DNA from: Reticulitermes speratus
Lineage: Eukaryota > Arthropoda > Insecta > Blattodea > Rhinotermitidae
DNA: 64,000 nt
Reading direction: 5' to 3'
Assembly: GCA_021186555.1 (NCBI GenBank)
Contig: JAJKFL010000003.1
Location: 23,889,908 to 23,953,907, forward strand
The position numbers were made by a program, and so were the translations under genes. Shown here one piece after another: positions 50,201 through 62,200 of the stretch. Each line of letters opens with the position of its first letter. Within the stretch, counting starts at the first letter, position 1. Under the pieces are notes generated by a model that searched no databases, was not told where the DNA came from, and saw only the letters and a program-made list of their open reading frames with translations.

Positions 50201-53200
50201 GGTTCATTACTGCACTCACAAGAGCCCGCCACCTGTCCCTATCCTGAGCCATATCAATCCAGTCCATGCCCCCCCCCCCCCCCCATCCCACTGCTTGAAG
50301 ATCCATTTTAATATTATCCTCCCATCTATGCCTGGGTCTTTCAAGTGGTCTCCTTCCCTCAGGTCTCCCCACCAAAATCCTGTATGCACCTCTCCCCTCA
50401 CCCATACGTGCTACATGCCCCACCCAACTCATTCTTCTTGATTTGATCACCCGAATAATATTTGGTGATGAGTCCAGATCATTAAGCTCCCTGTTATGTA
50501 GTCTTCTCCACTCCCCTGTTACCTGTCCCTCTTAGGCCCAAATATCCTCCTCAGCACCCTATTCTCGAACACCCTCAGCCTATGTTCCTCCCTCAGTGTA
50601 AGAGACCAAGTCTCACACCCATACAAAACAACAGGCAAAATTATAGTTCTGTATATCTTAATCTTTGTATTTTTGGATAGCAAACTGGAAGGCAGAAGTT
50701 CCTGCACCGAATGATAAAAAGCATTCCCCGTTTTCAATCTGCTCTTAATTTCTTCCTGAATGGAATTTTGATTTGTTAGGGTTGTTCCCAGATATTTGAA
50801 CTGTTCCACCCTTTCAAATGATTTATTATCTGTCTTTATGTTGTGATTTTGTCCTGCATTCTGATTGCGAGACATGACCATGTACTTAGTTTTCTCAGCA
50901 TTTACTTCTAGACCTTACTAGCAACTACCAAAGCTTCTGTGTTTTTCTTTATAGCATGTACACTTCCACCCAATATATTAACATCATCGGCATAAACTAG
51001 AAGCTGATGTGTACCATTTAATTTCAAGCCCTCCTGGTTTGCCTGAACCCTCCTATTGGCATATACCAAAGCAAAGTTGAAAAGCAATAGTGATAAAGCA
51101 TCTCCTTGTTTCAAACCATTCTTAATAGGAAATGTGTCAGACAAATATTTGCCTACCCGGACTCAGCTATAGGTTTCATTTAGACACATTTTTATTAGCC
51201 TTACTAGTTTCATAGGGATACCAAATTCAATGAGAATATTGTAAGGTACGCTGTTGCTCAATAGTCCCTTCTATTGAGAACACGTCCTTTGGTAACGTAG
51301 CTAAACAGATTCTCCTATCTTAGTTGGTATCACTGCCACCAGCTAGTATACAGTACTAGCAACTACATTCATGTTTCACTTTCATATTAACTGGGGATGT
51401 GTAGGTCTCTTCTCAGTTAAAATAAACTGTTAAGAAACACAATTTTATTAATAAACAAAATAAAAACAAATTAAACACATCAAAACACCAATAAAAAAAC
51501 AATAAAATTCCTAAATAAAAATAACCAAAATTTTTAACTCTTCATACAAATTTGCTACTCTTTACTTTAAATTTTCCAAGTATTTAATTTAACTTCACCT
51601 CTAGAATTTAATATCTCATCTTTCACTTTTCTGCGTATAAAATGTCCCTCAAGTATCTTTTTTAAACTCACATTAAACTTAATAAACTTACATTGGACTC
51701 ACACTTTTATAAATAACCCCCTATATTTAATTTGGACTCACTTTTATAAATATCCCCATGTATTTAATTTGAACTCACACACTTTGCTCATTACATTTTA
51801 ACAGTATATCTCTATTAAAATGATCCCATTTCCTTTCCTACTTTCATAAAATATGCATTCCTCCACATACCTTGAGTCAAAATTAATCCAAGCATAATGA
51901 TTGTATCCAACTTAACTGAAGGTAATAATCCTCACTTTAGTGACAATGTTAGCACTAATATTTTACACCATTTCCTGCTTTGTATAATCTTCACACTATT
52001 TCACTAATTTACTTATTTACTTTTCACTTTATTCAATTCAAAAATGTTCCCATGCTATCAATATTCATTACAATATTATACAAGACCTCCCTCGTAACTG
52101 AATCATAGGCTTTCTTGAAGTCTATAAATAGCTGAAGCACTGTCTCATTGTATTCCCATTTTTTCCCAAGTATTTGACGAGTGCAGAATATATGATCAGT
52201 AGTTGACCTGTTACGTCTAAATCCACACTGATGATCCCCATTAATTTCCTCTGCATTTGGAGTTAACCTTGCCAGAAGGATGTTGGATAGAATTTTGTAT
52301 GTGGTTGACAAAAGTGATATGCCTCGATAATTGCTGCAATCTGTTTTATCACCCTTCTTATAAATAGGTACAGTGATTGACTCCTTCCACTGCTCAGGCA
52401 ATTCCTCTTTATTCCAAATAGAATTATTAAGTTTATGGATCTCAGAACGAATTGTCCTACCTCCTGCTTTAATCAGTTCTGCTGGAATTTGATCAATACC
52501 TGGTGATTTGTGCCTTTTTAACTTTTCAATAGCCATCTCAACCTCAGAGTCACTGGGCTCAGGCATCAGTGGCTCTGCTGTCTGTATTTCAGTCTGCCTA
52601 ACATCATTAACCCTATGTATTTTCAAGAGCTGAAAGAAATGATTCCTCCACCTAGCCAAAATACTGTAGGATTCTGCAACCAGATGACCCTTCCCATCCT
52701 TTACTACATTAGTTCTACGCTGGTAACCCTTCTTAAAAAGTCACTGATGCCCCTATACAAGTCTCTGATATTCTTGTTCTTACTGTTTGTTTCAAGTTCA
52801 TTAAATTTAGCTTTCAGATATTCCTTCTTTTTGTTCCTGAAATGTCAACTAGCTTCACGTCTTACATTGTTCAGATTATCTACATTACTTTGGTTTGGAT
52901 TCTGTAACCACTGCATCTTAGCCTGCTTCCTTTGATCTAAAAATTTTGAACATTCTTCGTCAAACCATGGTTTATGCTGCTTCCTTTCATACAGCCCTAG
53001 ACTCTCTTTAGCTGAGATTTTGATACTCTCTTTAATGTTTTCCCAAGCCCTGTTTATGTCCTCACTAGCATTTAAGTTCTCCAAAACTGCAAACCTGTTT
53101 GAGATCTTTATCTGATACTGTTTCCTAACCTCTAGTTCACTTAGCTTCTTGAGATTAAATCTCTCTGCATCAAACTTCTGTGCTGCTTGTTTAATTACCG

Positions 53201-56200
53201 CCAGTCTTTCCCTAACTTTTGCAACCACCAGATAGTGATCAGTATCACAGTCAGTTCCCCTGAAAGATCCAGTATACTTGAATGCCATCTCCTATCTATC
53301 AATATGTGATCAATCTGATTATGAGTCTTCTCATCAGGAGAGGTCCAGGTTTATTTATGAATATTTCGGTGCGGGAACATCGTGCTCTTAACAACCAGAT
53401 TTTTTGATGTGGCAAAGTTTACAACTCTAACACCATTATCATTACTATCCTCATGTAAACTCTCATTCCCCGTCATCGGTTTGAAAGTATCCTCCCTCCC
53501 CAATTTTGCATTAAAATCTCCTAACAGAATTTTCATATGGTACTTAGGAAAATGATCGAAAACCTGTTCTAATTCCTCATAGAAACTGTCCTTTCAGTCA
53601 TCACTTTTCTCCTCAGTTGGTGCATGCGCATTCAGAACAATGATATTACACCAGTGACCTCTCAGCACCATATATGACATCCTGTCACTAACAAACTCTA
53701 CTCTCTTAATTGCTGATACTATTGTCTGGTGTACAAAAAAACCTGTTCCCAATTGGTGACTTTCATTTCTTTTCCATCGAAAAAAGTATAATCCCCTGCT
53801 CTTACTGTGCCTCCTTTGTCCCACCAAACCTCCTGTACACCCACTAAATCTAATTTGTACCTAGCTAATTCCCTGGCCACTGTCATAAGTGACCCTGACC
53901 TATACAGGCTCCTCACATTCCCTGTTCCAAATCTCATGTTCCTTGTCCGTTGCTTCAGTTGTGCCAAAGAATCTGTCCAGGGCCAAGGCTTTGTGATCTG
54001 TTTTGTAACATGGCAATTTTTTACGGTGAGGAGTTGTTAGCACCTCGCCCAACCCCCAACCTGGAGGATCACCCCTTGTCGGCTGTCTGTGACTGCTTAT
54101 TCAATGTGCTCGCAGCTACCCTCCATATCTGGAGGCCGTTCCTCCATCTGCAACCCGAGGATGTGCCATGCCGTGGTGACAGGGACCCACTTTCATGGGC
54201 AAATGACATGTAGCCAAATTTCATGTGACAGTTTTAACTTTTAAATGGAAATAATGTTGTGAAGATGGCACATAGTAACAGTTGCCTTGAGAATTAAGGC
54301 TGCTGCTTTTGTTTCTTAATCAGTGTCCTGTATCCACCAATTAAGGAGACTAGTAGGTATGGTTCTATTATTGCATGATTGGAGGTTGGAACAGGTGGAT
54401 GGGTGACCAATAAACAGATGAAAATATTGGAGGTTTATATGAATGAAGATAAGTGACATTGATATGGTACAACCCTGAAATTTGTATGAAAGTAATATGA
54501 GAATAAAAATAACAGTAAAGGGAAAAAATCGTGTGAAATTAGTGAGTTTGGTCAAGATACTCATATGTACTAGATGGTGTGAAAAGATTCAACTTACCCA
54601 AAAAAATACAAGTGTACAGGTTTTTCTGCTAGTAATGAACATTAATTTCTCTGCTGTTCTTTAATTTGGCAGGTGGATGACCTTTAAAATTATGTAAGGA
54701 TTTTAATGACTAATTTAACACACTTCATTGGATATATCTTTAGGTTTGAACCAGTTACTATGGTACTTTGCGGAGTTGGAGAAGCAAAAGTGTTACCACT
54801 TGCCTGGCGGACTGCCTGACTGGGATAACAATAGTGATGCGTGTATGAAGTGGAGGCGATTTGGCAAGTACGTTACTTAAAACAGAACTACTTTATTTGG
54901 TCATGTATCATAACACTGTATGTGCAATGTTAATGCTGCTAGTCAGAATTACAGAAACCAGAAGTAGTGTATGTTGGGTTTACACATGATTATACAAATT
55001 TAATATAGTTTAATAACTATTTCTTACTTCTTATGTTTCTTCTGTAGTTTGTTTGAATCATCACAGTCTCTCTTCTGGGCCAGTTTTGGTGCAGTTGGTA
55101 TTGACAGTTTTGAGCTGACAGGAATAAAGAGCTACACTCGTTTCTGGGGTCTCCTCATGTTCGGGTCATACTCAGTGATCAACGTCATTGTTTTGCTGAA
55201 CCTGCTTATTGCAATGATGTCCAACTCCTATGCCATAATTGATGTGAGTACTGATGCTATGAGGTTCTCCAAATATGAGCATCCATTTACATGCCAATTG
55301 TATCTTGACACATTGAAAGATATTACATATTGACATAAGTGCCCATTCTTTGCCTGAAGTATGACTTAATTCCTTCTCAGTATCACAGTTATTTTATAAG
55401 CAGAAAAACAAAAAGCAGGCACTTATTATGGCATAATTATGGCACTGGGACTGAATTGAAGTTTACTCATGTAATTTAAAAAATACGGATGAGACATAAA
55501 TCTTCAGCAACACTGCTGTAAGAACCTGATATCTCATGTTAGAAAATAAATATCAGGGTATAATATATAAGTGAGAAGAAATTCAATCATATTAACATAA
55601 AAATTCCAGTCTTTTGAGATATGGTGCCACGAATTCATATATGGGTAGCAGCATTCTGAAGGCTCTTGCTGCATCCATGATCAAGCAGACCCTCAAGGTA
55701 GTCACCTTACTTGAAGTAGGCCTACTCTGAGATGGAGGCAGCAGTCTCCTCCAAAACGTTGGTATGTATACAACATATACAGTGAAACCTCTATCCATCG
55801 TTCCCGTTACCGTCGTTCGCCCGCATGTATCGTCTGCCTTATTTGGTCCCGAAATTAGCCCCATATAAATAACACTATTTTTTCCCGCCTCCATTGTTCC
55901 TCGAACTGTCGTTTTCCCGCACTGATAGTTTTTTTTTTTTTAATTTGAAGCGATGGTTTAGCGAGGTTTAAGGACGGGCATGGCCTATTATACAAGAAGT
56001 TAGTCGGAGAAAGTGCGGCAGTGGACAGCGAAAGCACGGAAGCGTGGCTGGAAAGACTGCCATCTTTGTTGGAGGGCCACGAACAACGTGATATTTACAA
56101 CGCGGACGCGACGGGGCTCTTCTACAACGTGCTTCCTGATAGAACCTTGGCTCTCAAAGGAGAGTCTTGTCATGGAGGGAAAACCTGTAAAGACAGACTT

Positions 56201-59200
56201 ACTGTTTTACTTTGTGTTAACAGTGATGGAACTGACTAACAAGTGCCGATTGTTATCGGAAAATCTCCGAAACCGCGATGTTTCAAGAATGTAAAAAAAT
56301 TACCCACCAAGTACCACGCGAACAATAAAGCGTGGATGACCACAGACATTCTTTCTTCATTTCTGCGTTCATAAGACGCAAGTATGGGTGCACAAAACAG
56401 GAACATTCTTCTCTTTGTGGACAATTGTGCCGCACATCCAAAGGATACATCGTTTCTAAGAAATGTAAAAGTCATACGGTACCCGGCAAATTGTACAAGT
56501 GTGCTCCAGCCCCTTGATTTAGGGGTAATAAACTGTTATAAGCAGCTTTATAGAAAACGCCTCGTGCAAACAGCTGTTTGCTTAATGGATGCAGGCAAAG
56601 ATACGAAAAAGAAGATAAACGTGTTGGAAGCTTTGCACTACACTGTGGCAGCCTTGCAAGAAGTAACCCAGCAGACAATCGAAAATTGTTTTCGGAAAGC
56701 TGGTTACGTGCAGGGACAATCTTCAGGAGATAGTGACGTCGTATTGACCAACGATGACGACGATTTCCGCCAAGACTGGGAAAAGTTCAGTGGCATGAAC
56801 AAAGATAAATTCGAGGACTACGTCTCTGTGGACAGTCACGTGGCAATCTGTGGTGTAGAAGCAGTGCAGGAGCTGTGCGAGAGCCTCGTGACATCCGGGA
56901 GTGTGGAGCGGGAAGAAGGAGAAGAAGAAGCTGGCGAGCTTTGCTGAGATGCATGAAGCGCTGATGGAAGTAAGATCTTTCTTTTATGCGCACAGCACGA
57001 GTGACAGTGGTCGTGAAAGTGTTCTAGGCCTTGAAAAATCGTACTTTGAATTGAGGAGGAGTAAAGTTTGCTCAAAACAAACGTCAATGAAAGATTTTCT
57101 CAGCAAGAAGTAATAATTATCATTAAATTGTTCTTATCTATAATTTTTAATGGTTTCCCGGTACTATCATTTCCCGTATGTATCGTTCAAATTTTCCGGT
57201 CCCCTGAAAAACGATGGATAGAGGTTTCACTGTATTTCTATAATTAAAAGACTGTGTTTGTTAAATGTTTGTAATAAGTGGACTGTATTTTATTATATCA
57301 CCATAAGTAAAACTAATGTTATTGGGCACTGTTCTTCACTCAACTACTGCATCACAACAACTCACTCCTTTGTCTACCACACACACTTCACCGACTAATG
57401 AGTCTTTGTCTATCAAGCGCTCTGCCACTACTGATGCCACGCTTCTAAGCATTCCCTTCCCATCACACATGCCCTTATCCTCCTTTGCACCCTGAGGAGA
57501 ATGATGCAAGATGCCAACGTGTCACTATCACTTGCATCATCATTCCTAGAACCATAACAAATTCCCCAACATACTCCCCCCGTTGAGTTCACTCAAAAGG
57601 TAAAACCACTGGAATTTAACCCTCTGTGGGGAGAATCACTAGTTTATGGATTGGACGTTTTGTACTTCCTGCCGTTGTCTTGATGGTTGCAACTCGCACC
57701 AGACCATCACGTCCAGGGTGTATCTCTTCGACCACTGCCAATTTCCAGTCCTGAAGTGGGTGGTTGCTCTCCTTGATGACCACAACCATACCTGGACGCA
57801 GATTCGGATGAGTGGAGGCCCATTTGCCCTTTGCTGCAAACTGTTCAGATAGTCTGTGTACCATCTTTTCCAAAGTAGTTGCTGGATCTGCTGCAAGTGC
57901 TGCTGCCTGGATAAACGACTAGCAGACAGATCAGACAAGTCAGGTTCAGGAAAACTTGTCAAAGGTGCACCTATCAAGAAATGTCCTGGACTAAGATAAG
58001 TGGGGTCGTTTGCGTCGTTTGATAAAACTGTTAGATGGCGAGAATTCAAACATGCCTCTACTTGAGTGAGGAGAGTGCTTAGTTCCTCAAACGTAAATGT
58101 TGTGGCCCCTACCAATCTTTTTAAGTGATATATCATGGATCGCACGCCAGCCTCCCAAAGTCCCCCAAAGTGTGGTGAATGTGGAGGAATGAAATGCCAC
58201 AAAAATGCTTTTGAAATTGCAAATTCCCGAAATTTTGACTGATGTGCTTCCGATGCAGAAAGCTTCCTGAATTATTGAAGTTCATAATGAGCTCCAACAA
58301 ATGTTGTACCATTGTCCGAGTACAAGTTTAAATATTTCCCCCTTCTTTTTTTTATATTATCATCACCGTGCTTTTTCACTTTATTTTTTAAAAAAACAAC
58401 CAACTAATGCACATTAAATGTCACTATTTATTTAGTTGACACTACCCCTACATATGTTTCGATCCTTATCGGATCATCATCAGGGGGACTTTCTATCAAG
58501 CTACACCTTTTCACACATCCACAAGTTCATGTACTATCGTTTGCAGTCAAGTTACTATTGGCCCTGTTACACTATGCAACCTGTAGGAAAAGGTCATGTT
58601 AAAATTGTAAAAACTGAGATACTGTATAAAATTCTAGAAAGTTGAAAGTTTAAAAAGTTAAAAGTTTTGTGTCTATATTCACTTTGTTTTTAACATCCGT
58701 CATCGTACCAGCTACGCACTTTATTAACTTGATGTTACGTAGAGTCGTGGTACTAGGATATGGAGGTCACTTTTGAATTACTCTGTTTTGTACTGCTTGT
58801 TGGCATGTTGCGTGTTCGTGTTTATTGGACGTCTAGTGGAGTGTGCTCACTCCACTAGACATCCAATAAACACGAACAAAAATGACTTTGTCACAACAGA
58901 ACAGATAGTGGCTATTTGCACTTGTGTTAATATGAAATTTCCTTAACATTTAAAGTACAGGAGATTTACTCGTAAATCCCAAAGTGGCCGCTATTAGCCA
59001 GGGTTCTTTTCGCTGTAAATGCCTGTTTTTGCACGTGCTGATATTATCCGTTGTATTTCATACATTTTTAAAGATAAAAACTTCAAATAAAAAGTACACA
59101 CTTAAGAATGAATCCATCTACCCATTACTCAAGTTTCAAGAAAATATATCTATTTTTACGCGACTTAGTTGAAGGTAATTTTTCATTTTGTAAATTTTTC

Positions 59201-62200
59201 ACTTTGTGTTCCATTTTCTATTTATTCTTTTCAAATATCTCTTGCTGTAAGTGGAGACAGTGTGCTATAAAATTTGGAGCTGACTGTACATGTCATCGTA
59301 TTTCCTGAGACACTGTTTATGTTGCAATGTTATAACGTGTTTAGTTTTCATGGTAGTGCTGGCTTATCTGGGTGCTGAGTTCATATGCAGTGAGTGGGAG
59401 GAGAAATTAATGAATACAGACGTTCATTCCTCTGGTTAGTGCAATATGGGACCAGAGGCAAATGTCCATTCTGCTGTAAGGATTTCTTCGCGACTATTTT
59501 AAATTTTAGGATCATGCTTATGTCTATCTTCAACTCAACAGTTCAGTCCACTACCTGTCCTAGCAATAACATGCAATAAGCCAGGCAGTGTGGATGCTTG
59601 AATCACCGTCATAGAATTCAGACACTGGCTTATGCAGTGTAAGAGAATTCGGTGACGTGTGTTCCGCCAAAGACAAAGAAAAAGAACGAAAGTCAAGTGT
59701 CGAGAACGCAACGTAGGGTTGTGTGCTACCCCATGTTTCGAGATATATCATACGAAACTGTATTTCTGAGGAGCAGCTGACACTAAAATTGAAAAGCGGA
59801 ACACACAAATGTAAGTAAATATAACTTGATATTTTTCAGTGGCGTCTTCTTGATAAAATAATGGGGGTAAAGGGGTTGTGGATTTTACAGAAGGGGCTGT
59901 ATGAAGGAAGAGAGACTTCTTGGAAGGTCCTATATGTGTGTGCGTATTTGCTTCACTTCACCAATATGAGGAACCACTGCCTGGAGATGTATGTAAACAA
60001 TTCGTGACTGCTGGAAAAATCATAAGGATATTAATAGGAAAAATTAAACCGCATTAGTGATAATTTTAACTAGAATTAAATTTCACACAATCTTTCATGT
60101 CTGTACAAGCCTTTTAGACAAATATTGTGAAAAAGAGACATGTAATTATAGAGGCAGAAAATTAAAAAAAAAAACATGGCATTGCGGGACAATGTTTTCC
60201 TGTTTGGCCTTGAGGGTATTTAAATTGCTGGGACAGTGTTTTCCCGTTCGGACATAAAGGGCTAATGGAATTTCTAAGTAGTTGATGCCACCAGCCTGTC
60301 ATCTGCTATTTCACCGGGATTGAACTTGACGATCGCGGAACAGAAACAACTCATTCCACTCATGGCGGGGATCCGCGTTCCGCCGCACACGCTGAACCTG
60401 CCCTGATGGGTCCACAGTATGGAGCTTGCTTAATGTCACTATTCTGGTGCCTAGCATTTTTAGGTTGCTCCGAGGTTTGTGGAAAATATGTCGACCCCTG
60501 GTTCAAAGAATAAATGTGATGCGGAAAGCAAAAAGGGACCTCTTGTCGGGATTTTTCGAATTCAAGTTTTTGGTATTTTCAAATTTAGTACTAAATTCTG
60601 AACAATTTTATACCAAATTTAGGTTGATACTGTGAAAAATGACCAAGTTATGAATGTTTAAACTGTTTAAGAGGAAACAGGGATTTTTTAGAAAAACGCA
60701 TTTTAAAGTTAAATAACACAAAACTTCTTTATTTTACATATTTAAGAAATAACACTTATGTTAAATTGATCCTTGGAATGTTACCTTTTAAAAAAATACT
60801 AATTGTTACATGAAAAAAATTAACACCTGTTAGGTCAAGTCCTTTAACTTGAGGTTAATCTTCTTTTGGAGCGTTTTCTCTTCTTTGCTGGAGGCTCAAG
60901 GGCTGGGATAGCTTCCTCATCCTCTTCATGAATGGTTTCATCTTCGAGTGTTTCTATGGATGGGCACATAACATCCTTGAGTTCTTCCTTGCAATAAGGT
61001 CTAATGTGTTTGTACAGGTATTCCTTGCGTTCTCTTGTCATCCCCGTAGGAATTACTACTTCAGGGAATCCGACAGGTGCACTCTCGTCTGGGAAAATTC
61101 TATGCACAAACTCATTCCCATCAATGTCAGTCTTGCAGTGCACTTTCCCTTTGAATTCCTCACAAAACTCAAAGTGATTGTAAGATGTAATATGTTTCAC
61201 TTTATTGGCTTTGCTGTCTTTGAAAAATTGAAGCTAATTGTATATGTTTACGAAGACATCTCCTTTTTCGTTGCCTACCGCTACAGCGGAGTTCACCTTT
61301 GATGTAGGCGTTGAATTATCAATGCACTCAGCAAATTCTTGAACAGAAGAGACATGAGTGATCCTAAATTTATTCTTTAAGAGGCCAAAGGCCCAATCAC
61401 AAGAGAACTTGGTATGGCCTACTGGCAAGAAGGACAAAACAATCTTCTTATTTTTGTTTGTGCTAATTCTCCAAGCAAGATAAACCAGTACAATGTTGTT
61501 TTTGTTTTGTCGCACACAATTATCTGCATGAATGAACATGGTTTCTTCTCCAAAACTGTAGTTTTCTAAATGATGATGGAAAAGACTTACAATCAGGTTG
61601 GATCCTTTTGTTGTACTGACACTTTCAGGTATGAGATAGTTTACTTGTTTATTGACTGTTTCGCACATTACACCAAAAATTCCAATTTTAAAGGGAACAA
61701 GGAAGTAAATTGGACCTGGCTGTAAAGGATTGCTTGGAATGTGAACCTGCTGTGCCATATCAAAACTGTAATGCACACTAGTTTTGAGACTTGAGGAATT
61801 GGGCTCACATGGTTCTTTATCGGCAAAGGTCTTCATACTTTCCTTGACATATCACGGTAATATTTCCTCTCTTTTGCAACAAGTTCCAGGTGTGATCTTA
61901 TTTTAAGCATGTTGGCCATTTTCTCATCCTCCGATGCTAATGCCAGTTTGGCTCCAGATGTGTAATACTTTTTGCAGAGTGCACACAAGTCAGACCGTGG
62001 TTTCATGACAACAATTTCTGGGCATCAATGTCTCCAAATGTTAGTGAAAACTTTTGTAGATACAGGTTTTCCAGGCATTTCATTTGTGAAACTATTTTTA
62101 TATATTTCATGAACTTTAATTTTGATATCACTAGAAGGCAGTAGTTGAACGTTGGCATTATAAACAGTGCTAACTCTACCTGGCAAAATGATAGCATGCT

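Larger units (their letters stand above)
50100..54212 (-). mobile_element. Full-length RTE-like non-LTR retrotransposon with 14-bp target duplication
   Basis: The element (50114-54198, minus strand) is flanked by the direct repeat GCAAATGACATGTA at 50100-50113 and 54199-54212. Its 3' end is a (GTTA)n tail (GGAGTTAGTTAGTTAGTTA on the minus strand) rather than poly(A). Without the 831-bp insertion at 51241-52071 it is about 3.25 kb, a size typical of RTE-clade elements. It has a 5' untranslated region (about 53968-54198), an apurinic-type endonuclease and a reverse transcriptase. It inserted in the TRP-gamma intron between exons i and j, opposite to the gene. Confidence 0.92.

Noticed and set aside
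59394-60635. Several short open frames of 60-80 codons
   Set aside because: No similarity, no motif, and unremarkable lengths for AT-rich intronic DNA.
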